This document shows positions 22,230 through 34,133 of a stretch of 64,000 nt of DNA, in pieces (within the stretch, counting starts at the first letter, position 1; every line of letters begins with the position of its first letter). A model generated the notes under the pieces. That model was not told the DNA's origin, did not search any database, and saw nothing but the letters and a program-made list of their open reading frames with translations. A program made the translations under genes and the position numbers. The stretch spans positions 62,001 to 126,000 of the forward strand of contig JACGCK010000078.1 in NCBI GenBank assembly GCA_014925825.1, given 5' to 3'. The DNA is from Pholiota molesta (taxonomy: Eukaryota; Basidiomycota; Agaricomycetes; Agaricales; Strophariaceae).

Positions 22230-23474
22230 TTAGAGCCACACAAAACTAGTGCGAGTGGGTATATCAAGGTTGCGCGCCACAATCTCCAAATTGCTGCCTC
22301 CCTCTGTGCGGCGCAACACTATCACCCCTGCTGTCCCAGCGAAACCGCCCGCAACGAGGAACTCGTCCCACCCTGCGCCTCATTGCCAATTTCCATCCCC
22401 CGGATCTGGTCAGCCCTGTGAAGACCTGTCTCACCAGCCGCAGGCCCTCGTTTGGGAACCCTTGATTGACGTGCTCGAATATCGCTATGGAGTCACCGGT
22501 CGCGGTCTGATTCCCAATGTTACGGTTGGAGACGTAAATGTATGGGATGGGGAAGGCGAGTGTGGGCGCCGGAATGAGGATCTCAGCGGCAGCGAAGACA
22601 GCCCCTGGGGCGGGTGCCGTAGGGGCTACTGAGACGGTGTCAAAGATGGTCGACGTGCCGTTTGGCTGGCGAGGGAGGGTCTGAACGGAGAGTGTGGACG
22701 CCGTCTCGTGGAGACAGAATAATCGGTTGTCTTTAGGAGCGCGTTAGGAAGGGTGCATGCAAGTAAATATTGGTAATAAAAACGTACTGAAAAATGCAAT
22801 ATGCCTTGGACCACTTCCTGTAGGTTGGGGGAGCGATCCTTGGATGAAATATGCGCCTGTTGTTTTGTTTTCCTTCAAACGCCAGATAGTATCGCCACCC
22901 TAATATGGGACATAAGTATCGCAGCGTTACAGAACTTCAACCCAACGCACAAGATCGGGTACTAAGATTTCATCTTTATGCTCCAAAGCCATATGCGGAT
23001 GCGAGACGCCTCCCACTGGTGGCGGGAAGGTGATAACGGGGGCAGAAGTGACGAATTTTGACTGTTCTGCGGTGGTAGGTATGATACGTCCGTTACCGGA
23101 GTTGTAGTTCATGACAGCGACAGATCCCGTTGAAAGAGCAGCAGCGAAAGCTGGAGCTCCTCCATCAGATGCCACTGTATCGAGTGGGCCAGAGAGAGCA
23201 GCATTAGGCGTTATCAAGAATGACTGGAGGGCACCGGAGTCGTTTTCATTAACGGCACTAGAGTTCGTATTAAGTCGGGTTTCTTCGTTATAGCAGATCG
23301 CGAAAGGAAGACATACTAGAGTAAACTGCGATTCGAGGGGTTAATGGTAATCCAGGATGGATTACTGCCTGTAGGAGACTTGCTCAGAAGACTCAAAGAC
23401 GAGTTGGCCGAGTTGAACAAATAAGTAGCAACGAAGACGTCGTAGCCTCCCGCCAGGATTTTGAAGGATACCAT
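22230..23474 (-). CDS. Beta-propeller lactonase (6-phosphogluconolactonase-like); two apparent frame breaks
   Basis: Seven-bladed propeller of the fungal lactonase family (Pfam lactonase type, related to carboxy-cis,cis-muconate cyclase and 6-phosphogluconolactonase); cytosolic, no signal peptide. Start MVSFKILAGGYDVFVATYLF (ATG 23474), then SNPSWITINPSNRSLLYAVN, SDGGAPAFAAALSTGSVAVM, VSHPHMALEHKDEILVPDL, GGDTIWRL, PQPTGSGPRHIAFF, PIPYIYVSNRN and the C-terminal EGLRLVRQVFTGADQIRGME, EFLVAGGFAGTAGVIVLRRT, DIPTRTSFVWL with TAA at 22232-22230. The last two blocks need one extra base each, in CCC runs (plus strand) at 22414-22416 and 22371-22373; without them the frame collapses right after VFTG. 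Short GT-AG introns follow NRSLLY, VPDL and HIAFF. The exact substrate is unknown. Confidence 0.85.
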
Positions 23475-23992
23475 GATATATTACCAGGTCGTGTGGGAGT
23501 TGGGTACGAAGGATGGAGCTTGCATGAAGAAGGCCATCTTCTTATATGCACCAGATTTCGAAGGAGCCTAGTGGCCGACGTGGCCATGGGCCATAAGAAA
23601 CCATGTGTGCAGTGGTTCTTGCTGGCGCCGGTTTATTATCTTGACGACGATGGCCCATGCTGGTCGGACAAAGGGCTCCCGGCAGAACCACGGGAAGGCA
23701 AATAACGGGACGGTGGAATTGCTTTTGAGAGTGAAGTGGCCGTAGGAAAATAAAAACGGCAAGGAGGGCCGGAAGGGGATTTTATGGATTGATCTATATT
23801 TAGACTTGCAAACAGAAAAAGGATATTTCGAGACGGCGATAGCATGGAGGGATCAATAATAACAGTCGCGACTTTCAACTTCGGATACGAGCTCTGCGAA
23901 GAATTGCCGGAGAAGGAACCCTATACATACATATGCATTAGCTGCTAGCTAAGCAGATACCTACATTGCATAGATATTGTCGGAGTACTCGG

Positions 23993-24211
23993 TCAATGAA
24001 ACGGAATTTCTAAAGTCTGTGAACCTCGAAGCATGATAGAGCACGATGCGCACATTGATGCATGATGATGACCGTTTTTAAATGTCATACTGACCGTCAT
24101 ACCACACATGATCTTCTCCGTGACTTGTTTAAATTTATCGCTTTGAGTGTGAGCATACTCCTCACTAGTTTGCTCCAAAGATTCAGTCGAATCTTTTGTT
24201 GGACTCGCCAT
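23993..24211 (-). CDS. Possible small hypothetical protein
   Basis: ATG at 24211 follows directly on TATAAA-like sequence and opens MASPTKDSTESLEQTSEEYA, HTQSDKFKQVTEKIMCGMT, a hydrophilic helical reading; the later part (His/Met rich) may be intron starting at GTCAGT. No family or partner exon recognised. Confidence 0.3.
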   Translation of the reverse strand: MASPTKDSTESLEQTSEEYAHTQSDKFKQVTEKIMCGMTVSMTFKNGHHHASMCASCSIMLRGSQTLEIPFH

Positions 24212-24381
24212 TTATAAACGCAGGTGTAGACGGTATTGAGTGCCAGCGCATCACATTGAGCGTCTTGTTCCAAGTTCCACTGTCATATTCAGTGAATACT
24301 TTGGAGAATCAGTGATTTTATGCCTTACTAATAACATATTTTGCGTTCCACAGAGGTCGAATTGCAGTCGTCCACGTTCTC

Positions 24382-25671
24382 CTAACCTTCACTAGCACTG
24401 GCTTCATCCTCCGAGTTTTGAAAGTTAACAGTGTCAAAAAGCAACTCGTCGTCCACATCAAGTTCTTCCTGACTGTAGTTCTATTATCGCCGGATGAATT
24501 CCACGTCCAGAACGTCCATTGAACCTTTTGGAGGCTTGGCGGTTTTATGTAGACGGATTGCGGGTGGATCCTATCGTCTAAGATGATACCCCTCTTTCGA
24601 GACATCCATTCCTTTTTGAAGGCCATATCGTCGTACATGAGAACCATACAGCGATCACATTCTCCTGTCCACATATTCTCATCAGACTGTAAAGAAAACC
24701 CTGGAGAGGGAAGACCATCTCCGATGTCGGGAAGCGTGAAGATGACTTCTTCCAGATATTTCAGAGGAAATAGTGCGCGCGCATAATGGACCTGCTGAGA
24801 ACATTAGTAACACACCAGACAGATCAAGTGTCATCGATGGAGCCCACCGATAATCCTAGACCTCCTTCATATAAAAGTCCTGCCGGATTTGGAGATGGAA
24901 ATCGAACGAGAGCACATGTATGACAAAGACCACACCAAGTTCGTAAGGATTCCAGTTTGAGAGTGACAAGGTGCTGGAGTGGAGCAGTGAAGCCTTGCAG
25001 AATCATTGGCGAAGGATATCTGACGCCTCGAATATCGAGCTCTTTGACCGGTGATTCCACATTGACGAATGGAACGATATTAGGGTTTTCCATCGCATAG
25101 AGGGGTGTAAAGTTTTCATATAACCAATCAACTCGGATTGTAGAGAGTCGCGTAAAGCCAGAAAGATCCCAGACCAAGTGCTGGTTGTTGTGGAAGCGGA
25201 TACAATGTAAATGCCTGTAGGGTTTGAGCATTTAGTGGAATGGTAACCTCCGCCGTTCAGTGCGAAAACCAACCTTGTCCATCTCTCCTTCAGAACCGGA
25301 AATAGAGCTTGAATATCCTGGATATCTGATGGCGATTTGAGATACAGAGTGCGAAACCATGCAGCTAGTGAAAGCTGTCGAAAGTTCCAAGATGTGAGCG
25401 TAAACGACTCGATAAGCTTCCAGTCCGGTTTGCAATTTTTCCCGGTTTCGTTTGCACGCGTTGAGTCATCGGTCTGAAGGATATGGTGGATGATTTCTTC
25501 GACTATTTCGTTCGGTATGGGTATTGGCATTCCCGAGTACCTGAGTTGTGGTGGATCTACAAGGTTGAATAATTGAGACAGGTAGGACCAGGGCCTTCGA
25601 GCAATTTGAATGTCCGACACATCATTCGCCAAGTGATAACTTCGTCTTGACTTCGTCCTAGAAATCTTCAT
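24382..25671 (-). CDS. F-box-like/LRR-type protein; possible frame break near the C-terminus
   Basis: ATG at 25671 (MKISRTKSRRSYHLANDV). The domain begins MPIPIPNEIVEEIIHHIL, then SFTLTSWNFRQLSLAAWF, the pattern of agaric F-box-like proteins that end with strand-helix repeats: LHCIRFHNNQHLVWDLSGF, TRLSTIRVDWLYENF, VKELDIRGVRYPSP, PLQHLVTLKLESLRTW. After an intron comes ALFPLKYLEEVIFTLPDIG. The last exon reads VQWTFWTWNSSGDN, after which a one-base shift near 24478-24510 leads to a far better acidic tail, YSQEELDVDDELLFDTVNF and SEDEASASEG, with TAG at 24384-24382. Probable adaptor of an SCF ubiquitin ligase; target unknown. End point and shift are inferred. Confidence 0.6.
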
Positions 25672-25880
25672 CCTCTCAGGTTCAACGGAAAAAAATAGAG
25701 TATATTGTGGAGAGGATTCAAAAATTACATATGTGTACATACACCTGCGACGTCCTTGTGCAATGGCCCTAACTACTATAAAAATCTTGCGAATTGTAAG
25801 ATACATGTACAGTTTTGTATACAACAGCACCTGGTTTTGCTCACATACCAGGAGACCGTGGAATTATGGTATAGTTCGTT

Positions 25881-27967
25881 TCAATCATCGGAGTACGACA
25901 TAGATTCTCTGTCCAGGCTATTGAGGCGTTTATATTCCAATATTAATCTGCAGTGGTTAGTGTGAGATCAGCGTCTGATTCAGTAGATGATATTGTGTAC
26001 GAACCTGAAGAAATAGGCTATTATGTCTTCTTTCCGCCAAAAGGTCTTGCTCCATTGTCGACCAGCAACAGCGATTTTGCGAGCGAGATGCTCGTGAGCA
26101 CCATCCCCGTTCCCGTCTCCTCGGAAGAAGAACAGAGCGTCATGGAGATCAGAAAGGTCAAGTTGGATGGGAACGTAGTGGACCCATGGTGCTACTCGGT
26201 CCGCATACCTGTCCGAAAAAAAGTTAGTTGAAGTCAGTTGTAGCAAGGAGTTCGATGAAGTGCCGGACCATTCTGGGTATATTGTCGACTTAAATATCAT
26301 GGAATTTGATGTCATTAATCTTTTGAATCGACCTGACCAGCCATTTCCGTCCACCTAAATCATTCATTAGCGCAGTCATGATCCAAGAGGGAAATGAAAA
26401 GGCGAACATCAATGACATATTTATACTTTCCTGCCTCGCCGATGGTCTGGATTCTTTGGAAAGGATACATATCCTCCAATAATTCGCAAACACTAGGCGA
26501 ACACAATATAGGTTTCCCAACGAACGCGACATCCATGATCGCGGGATTCACTCGCGCCTTCCTCATCTCGCGCGGTTCGCCAACCTTCTCGTTGCGCGTC
26601 CTATTCGGTAGTAGAATGTTAACCGTGCCGTCCATTTCATTCGCTTGCGAGACGAGAAAATGGCGATGCGAGTGCTTCCAGCGCGACGTCGAGGAGTGAA
26701 ACATCCCCGTGTTGCTCCCGCGCCAAAGCAGGCGCTCGTCGACTTTCTCGTCCCATTCCGGATCGTTGCTGCGTGGGTAGATGTCCTCGACCCAGAGATA
26801 TGGTACGGGTATGCGGATGTTATGGTGTATCGTTGTCGAACAGTATGAGAATTGTGGGTAGAAAGTGTTTTGAGGGGTTGGCCCCATATTATGCGAAAGA
26901 AATTGGCCATGGTGGAAGAGGTGATCCGGGTGGTTGCAGGGATCCATTGAGGACACATGATCGTATATGAACGTCTTTTTGGTTGGTCTAGGAGGCGGGT
27001 CGTCGAGGTCTATCTTCTTTTGGCGCGCGGGAGAGTCGGGAGGGCACGCAGAAATCCAACCTATGGCGTTTATCTTGGGTAACGACGCTCTGTCGACGTC
27101 TGCGCATAGCGCGTTAGAACTTTCACGACTAGCAGACACGTAAGTAAACGCACAAGTTCGACCTTCAACTGCATCCATCAGCGCCTTTTTCACGCCGTAG
27201 TCTGTCAGCCTGTTCGGTCCATCGTGAGGCAACAGTGTAATCCGGAAAGGCGGCAAATAATCCTGGATCTGCTGCAGCATTTCGACAATCTGTTTCGAAC
27301 CAAAAATGAGCTTGTCATATCGCCCTTCTTCAAACGCGTACGCCACAACTTCGACGTCGCTCGTTTCGTTCTTGCCAATCGTATATGAATCCCGCTTCGC
27401 CTCAATCTCCTCCTGAATCTGGATGAAGTCCGCCGGCTCGAGTCCCCAGAAGGGTTCCAAGTCGTGATGTATCTGATCATATTCATCAGGAAGCTGAACG
27501 TCGTGCTCCGCGGCATATTTCCACCTATGGAATGGGTATGTCAACATACATCCGCTGCAGGGAGATATAACAACATGCGTACCAGAGGTCAAACCCTTTC
27601 GGCGGCCGTCGCTCATACCGCCTTTTGTATTCCGCTACCGCCTCGTCCAAGGTTTTACTAGCGCGTTGTAATTTCGCCTCCCAGTCCCGTTCGGCCCGCG
27701 AAATGAGCTCGTATATCGGGTGTGGGCCTTCTTGATTGACTTCTAGCAAACCGTTCGGGCGATATCGATGCTTCCCTAACGCGCGTTCCGGCTTTTGGGT
27801 GGGTTCACAATGGCGGTGGGAGGCGGAGGAAAGTCGGAAGAAGAGTCTGAATCCTGGCTAGATTGTGGTGCGAAGATCGTCAAGAGCTCGATGAAGACGA
27901 AGGCGGTGACAAGGATATATAGGAAGAGTTTGAGAGTCCTTCGCGACTTCAGGCCCCAGAGCGACAT
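25881..27967 (-). CDS. GT90-family glycosyltransferase (CAP10-like), type II membrane protein
   Basis: Fungal CAP10/GT90 relative, expected in Golgi or ER with the catalytic part in the lumen; in other fungi such proteins add xylose to glycans. ATG at 27967: a short basic tail, then a membrane helix LKLFLYILVTAFVFIELL and a Pro-rich stem. Conserved blocks: PPKGFDLWWKYAAEHDVQLP, DEYDQIHHDLEPFW, GWISACPPDSPAR, MGPTPQNTFYPQFSYC, DERLLWRGSNTGM, YKYVIDVDGNGWSGRFKRL, TIYPEWYADRVAPWVHYVP and the last exon LILEYKRLNSLDRESMSYS ending TGA at 25883-25881. The stem needs one extra base in TTTT at 27793-27796 (plus strand) to join VNPPK to PERALGKHRYRPNG. The final exon lies beyond an intron that starts GTTCGT, so simple open-frame reading would stop early. 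Acceptor sugar unknown. Confidence 0.88.
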
Positions 27968-30900
27968 GGTGGAAGAAATTCAAGGCGGGACAGAGTTTAA
28001 CATCCAAGCCTCTTGAACATATTCAAGATGGGAAAGTGGTTGAAGATGCACGCTGCGTGGATATTGGCGAGTCGGAGAATTACATAATGATGACCTCTCA
28101 CTATTCCGTTTAGGGCGCCAAACGTACATTGATAACCAAAATACTCAACTATTTATCGCATCGTATGTGACTGAGCGGACAACATCACTGACATCTCGAG
28201 GTTCAACATGATACACGTAAGCCTGTAAAATTTCAGGGCATAAATCAACATCACGAAGATGCAAGGTGGAAAAAATTGATGACGAAATGGCATCTCTGCC
28301 TCGCTCGCTTCATCAAGCCGCATCACCTCCACTGATTCAAGAAACAGAGGAACCGCAATCCCGGACTCTCCAGGACACCTTCACACTCTCGAAGCGAATA
28401 CGCTTCCCCCGCCACGGTACCAGCCACAAAGGACATAACACCTGCACTTTCGCCCGGCCCTTGCTCCGCGAAACACCCCCGTGTTCACGACAACTGCGGG
28501 GGCGATGTCTATCCACCTCGTACATGATCTCCTATCGTCCACAATCTGCCTGCCCGCCACACGAGGTGGGGAGCGACAGGGATATACTGGAGTGAAAAGA
28601 CCGTCATGGGTGACGAAGCGAAATTATTTCGTCTCTCGCCGAAGCGTTCAACCGATCGCTCGCCTCACGCAATCCAAACACGGCGACTCCGCTCGGTTTT
28701 CTTGTACGTGCATAAAGCCTGAAATCCAGCGACATGCATCCAGCACCATCGAATACCCTCCCCAATACGCAGCCCAAAGTTTCTGGTACCACACACTCGC
28801 CCCCAAAGGGTGTGCATAACCAGCGCCCAGACCCACAGTCGGTCCAAGGATGTGCCCATCATTGACCGCGAGAACGAATCTCTGTTGAAACAATCCCGAG
28901 GAGTAACAACTTCAATGATAGGTACTTGGATCAATGTGCAGGCAGAGGCTGCCTGGATATGTGCGTATGCAGCAAAGAATCTAAGGACAAACACATGGTT
29001 CATAGAGTACCGGCAGCGCCAGAGATATCAGCTAGACGAGAAACCGGCCCGTGCATAGAAAACCAAGGAAAAGCCTCCAATGTCAAGCAACGTTCGGGTC
29101 TTAGCAATTGACTGATAACGAGATAATGAAATCGCTTGTCGCGCCCAAGTGGTACAGGCCAATTCAAGATCCCCAATTTCCACTGTTAACAGTGCGTCAA
29201 GAAGACCAAGCAGAAGTGAGGAATGGGTTACTCATGCAGGCAGGCAGCCGTGGGCGGCCTTCTTGTATCAGAAGGGCCGAAGTTGGGGGCATGAAGGCAT
29301 CTGAAGAAGAAAACGGCCCATGAGAAGTGAATCAATGAAGGAGGATTGAAACATGCTAATGAAACGTTGAGCCCAATGCCGTACCAAGGCGCCATGGAGT
29401 CCAGATGCACACGGTCGCTGGTTTTCCGTCTTTCTGTGTGTATACCTCGTATAGCATGTGCCGCATCGATTCCATGATCCTCGAATAATCATCCACGCAA
29501 CCATGAAGATTTCATGCGTTCGCCGACGCTTCTGGACTGCTCCAGTAACCAGCCTCGCCTCCAGAAGAGACAAAAGCAGGCCACTGTAGTCCACGGCGAA
29601 TGAAATCTTCGAAAACATCGCCGGGGTTTGGGCTGAGCCCAGGGAAAGAGCCAACGGCCCGGACCACCATCTTCCTGTGTGGTAACTTGTAGCTCCAAAG
29701 CGACTACGATCTCTGAAAAGCATGAAGTGCGTGCAGGATAATCGACGTGAACGAGCGACCATGGGCAATGTGATCTCAACGAGACCTGTGCGAGACCCAT
29801 CTGCCACGTCTTTCACGATCGCGATGAGAGTGTGCGAGGCTCTCGATATTCCGCTCCTTCCCAATAGTCCCGCGACGCTTCTCTGGCGTAGGATTTGCAA
29901 TCCCTGCATGTCCAAAGCTGGGGATCCGTGTGTTTCCGGCATCACCTTCCCTTTTACGAGCGAAGTAGGAATGCACACGAATCGTCTCATCCACACCTTG
30001 CGAAAATGTGAAGAGGACCGAAACGCGGCGTTCTGTATGTAACACTTCGCAGGCAAAGGGGTCCCGAGGCGACACAGACATGGATCTGTATGGAAAAGGA
30101 CTCGCAGGTAGGGGAAGCCAAACTACTAGCTTTCCGGAGAGGCGATAGTGGAAGGAGCTGTAAATATGTCATCGAAGGCGAAAGGCTCTCGCTGCGCTAC
30201 CATGAAGTAAGAACGTGGCTCCACGTCGATCATTAATTCTGACGCTCCTTCATGCTGCCGGCGGTTGTCACTCATTACAGACCGAGAGATCGCAGGTACG
30301 CTCCGGAAAGTTGAGTTCGGAAGACAGTGGCCCATAACGACTTAGGGTTAGACGACACTTCTTGGGGGAAGTGGATCATGTTGGCTGGATAGAGACATTC
30401 GAGGTGGAACCGCATTAGCACATGCTTGAGGTTGCCTGGAGCGTTGAAGGCAGTTGAAAGAACAGCTTTCCTTTGTGTGTGGTGGTCTGGACGGGGTTCA
30501 TGGGTGTTTGGGTATAAACGCCGTGTTTTCAGAAAATTCGCAATTAGAACAAGGAAACAAATAACGCGTACACAAAGGACCAACCATGAGCAAATAAGTC
30601 CCAGCCACATTTACATCCGTTGTATGTTCCTCAACGACCTCTTCCGACTCTCCCTGACTCCCCTTGACTCTCCATGTCCTTGGACTCGACATTTGCCCAT
30701 TTTGTTGATAACATACAGAAATCAATTATTTAATCAAGTCCGAGGTGGATGGATATTTAAGGTTAGGTAGTTTACGGGACCGCATTCGTCACGAATTTAC
30801 TATTTCACAAGCGAACTCTAATTCAGGTACTCCTTTCGGGCACTCTGTCAGCATATGTTCATATGGGATGCCATAGTATGCGGTTTACTCCTCTAAAGAT

Positions 30901-31434
30901 CATTCACTCTGTTGCCATTAACTTTTGGATCTGATCGCTGATGAAACGATGACCAGTGCTCTGACTGAAATAAGTAAGCACTGCTCTCTATAAACATTTA
31001 CCACAGTTACTTAAAATCAAATCAGCACTGCCTGGGAGCCATCTTCTCGCACGCGATCTACATTCTAGACGGAACTTTAGCGTGCATCTAACCTTGATCT
31101 AACCTCATCTAACCCACGGATAAGCCAATGTCTTGACCGAATAAGATCACTTCCACGTTCCTACAAGCTGTCAGGTCTGCGAGGGCCCTGTACATATGCA
31201 ATTTGTGCTCGGAAGCTACCTTTTTAAAGCCAGGCATGATGGCGGTGTTCTTTCCTCTTGCCACATACACTCCGCTGCTTCATGTCCTTCTCTATTTCAT
31301 AGCTTCCTTGCATAGACTTGGTGTTGCTTTTTCGCCCATTCATGGCTTCTGCCTTTGGGGAGCCGAGGCAAACACTAGGCTTGGATCCAAGTATTTGGTC
31401 GAACATAACACTGGCGGAATACGTCAGCGCGTAC
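27968..31434. other. Unresolved 3.4 kb region, possible damaged gene on the minus strand
   Basis: No gene could be modelled. Several minus-strand stretches nevertheless look coding: HFPQEVSSNPKSLWATVFR near 30.3 kb, VEPRSYFMVAQREPFAFDDI near 30.2 kb, CEVLHTERRVSVLFTFSQG near 30.0 kb, SFPGLSPNPGDVFEDFIRRG near 29.6 kb, MRHMLYEVYTQKDGKPATV near 29.4 kb, and AVNDGHILGPTVGLGAGYAH near 28.85 kb. They sit in different frames with stops between. The longest single frame, 29268-30056 minus, is Arg-rich and not convincing as a whole. Given the single-base losses seen elsewhere in the window, a real gene may be hidden here; a decayed element is the alternative. Confidence 0.35.
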
Positions 31435-32906
31435 ATGGCGAGTACCACCTCTTGTTATCTCCCACCGCTGTAAAGCTCACCAACAGGCAGTTTAAAACCT
31501 TCTTGTACGGTGAGTCTTCAATAAGACCTTTCCTACGTTACGATACTAACCCAGCCCCTGTTCATCGACTTAGGACTATATACGAGTTTGATATTCTTCG
31601 GTATCTATCTCCAAAGCATTAACCGAAGAACTTTACGATGGACGTTTATTATCATTGGACTCTGCATGTTTACGATTTCAACCGCCGATATCACTTTATC
31701 GCTGGTGTTTCTTTTCCATTATTCTCTAAAGGGTCGGAAGGTCCCAGTTCTACATCCAAATCCTAACCGGTTATTCTTCATTACCAACAAGTACGTCTAT
31801 TCATTATCTTAAGCGCTATTATTTAATCGCGCTTACGCTCCCTAGCTTAATTGCGCAGTCTGTCGTAGTATGCAAAGCATCAGCATTTAATTACTTCGCG
31901 GCGTAATGAACTGACATCGGACAGATATATCGCTGCTACACGGTCTGGAGACGGAGGCGCCTAATAGTCATCGTATCGAGTTTTTTTCTCGTCTCTTCAA
32001 CAGGTATGCATCAAACATCATTTTAGAAGTATATCAATCATTTAATGACTGTCAGTCATTGGCGATGTATTCGCCATCTCAACTTCATCGCGCGTTCGAG
32101 GATTGTCATTTGTCAATCTCTGGATGGCGTTTGCTCTCAGCGCCTGCCTGACAGTGCTTACTGGTATGTATCTGAAGTTTGAGTGATTCTTGCGCGTAGT
32201 ATTTGACTTGACTCCTATCTGAATAGCTGGCCGAATATATTGGTCTGCAAGACGAGCAAGTAACGTTCTTGGGCCTGATAGTCCTAGAAGATACTATTCT
32301 ATATTTGCCATAATGTGAGTCACTGATGGACCGTCATGATTTCCTTTGCCAAAACATAGACCTAAACTCATCTCCATTCGATATAGCATCGATGCGGGTG
32401 CTATTTATCCTCTCTATCTATTACTAGATTTGGTTGTCAAGACCGTAAGTTGTCGTCTATTATTTCGACAATGTCGTATACACTGGCCTAGAACTTATGA
32501 TTCTCTACTAGGTTATTCTTGATGCGGGGTTGAATCAGATCGTTGTAGGTCAAAGTCGCCTATACATCGCGCATCTATCATCCTAACAATTGACTAGGGT
32601 ATAATTCCTACTCTGATCATCTCCCAGCGGGCCTTCGGAGCATGTATTCAAAACGCTGGGACATCAATGCCAACGTACGGTGAAGAAGCGGCGAGGTCGA
32701 GCCCCAGCACGCCGGTTCTAGACTCCATTTTCAGCCTGGCGGTGACGCCCGTTCCCAGCGCCCAGACACCCCCGACAGCCACTCGGGCGACCTTCCGACG
32801 CCCTCTTCGCAGGGGGGGCATGACAACGAACCTGTATGACCTGGATGTTAATGATCATAATGCCTCCTTTATTCTGTCAATTCGTGGCCTATCCTGCAAA
32901 AGATGA
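31435..32906 (+). CDS. Seven-helix fungal membrane protein, tandem copy 1
   Basis: First of three tandem paralogues of a large uncharacterised agaric family of GPCR-like topology. Visible blocks: FKTFLYGLYTSLIFFGIYL, IIIGLCMFTISTADITLSLV, IYRCYTVWRRRLIVIVSSF, FVNLWMAFALSACLTVL, AGRIYWSARRASNVLGP, GAIYPLYLLLDLVVKT, VILDAGLNQIVGIIPTLI, then a polar cytoplasmic tail with SSPSTPVLDS ending GLSCKR. Six or seven helices are interrupted by short introns at positions shared with the other copies. From ATG 31435 (MASTTSCYLP) the frame reaches the first helix only if one base is added in CCC at 31461-31463; otherwise the start is further upstream. No catalytic motif; function unknown, possibly sensing or transport. 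Start is uncertain. Confidence 0.7.
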
Positions 32907-34133
32907 CAATGCGCGCTTATCCTGAACGGTGAGTTATTCGTGATGCTCTTTGACCCTAGATGGTCTCCGAGAGTCGGAGACCTCTGAGGATATTTGCTGT
33001 GCAACTGCGCCTCAGGAACGTTGCAGGTCATTTCCCTTTGGAGCCTGGCCTTATGGCCCTATGTTTCTCACTGGCTGTCGGATAATCGTACCCCGTGGCA
33101 GCTATTAAGCCTACAGGCGCCCACGCAATGAAAACTGCCTCCTTCGTGCGTAATGTGCGCCAAAAAATTTCAAGGGCCGATTACGTGCTGCCTCGCTACT
33201 GAAGCATACTACGAACCATTTCTGGCGAACATTTCGTTCGTGTCGGATTTCGCGCGCACTGTGTGGCAGGAGGAGTGTACTTCATACTTTTGGAATGTAT
33301 TGTTTTGTATCATTGTTAACTCTTGGCAGACCTCTTCTCACATTGGCTCCAATCCTGTTTCCTGTGCGAAGCAGCGTCTCGACCTGGACTTGAAAATGAT
33401 ACCGCATGGTGCTACAATGAGTCTCATTCATTGGCCAAGCATATAATTGTTCGTATATCTTTTTTACCCTATAGGGTCGCCTCTTCATCTCCGGGGAATT
33501 TTTCAATGAAATTTTCTCATTTATTACGCACCAATTGGCACCAAGATAACGTCAAGATAAGTACTCGCACAGCATTACTCTCGCCACTGAACTCTGGCGT
33601 TTCGGGTCCGATTTCGCCAACCTTTCTTCAAGGCTGAGGTCGAACTCGGAACCTGATGAGTGCAAGTCCTTAAGTTCGCGCCAACAAAACCGAAGACGAA
33701 TATGAACGCCAGCGGCCTATCTGCAAGTGTTAATGCAAGAGCGATGTCGGGCCTCATAGATTTATATACTGGAATGATATTCACCCGGCTCCAGATGATA
33801 AAAACTTGGCCTGGCTTTTTTCCTGAACGGCTCATCAGTTCCCGGTGAGTATATCTGTTCGACAGGACAATGTCCGTCGAAATTTTACAGAGCGCTCACC
33901 ATAAGCAGTAGCGGATTCACACAATCCGACTGAATATAGCTCTGCCCCACAATTTCGCTGACGTCTTCCCTTTTGTGGCTTGATGCTCGACAGGCCTCGG
34001 GGTATTTTTGGCTCTCCCGCAGCCAGTTTTCTCTCGAGGAAGTGATGTTAATGGCTTGGCATTGGCAATTGCATTACTGGACGCCTTTCCACCCCACCCT
34101 CTAGGCGTTTGGAATTCCCTCTCGTTCGCGCAG
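32907..34133. other. Gap between seven-helix copies 1 and 2
   Basis: 1.2 kb. Short open frames only; I could not align any of them with the neighbouring seven-helix genes, so I see no remnant of a fourth copy. Confidence 0.45.
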
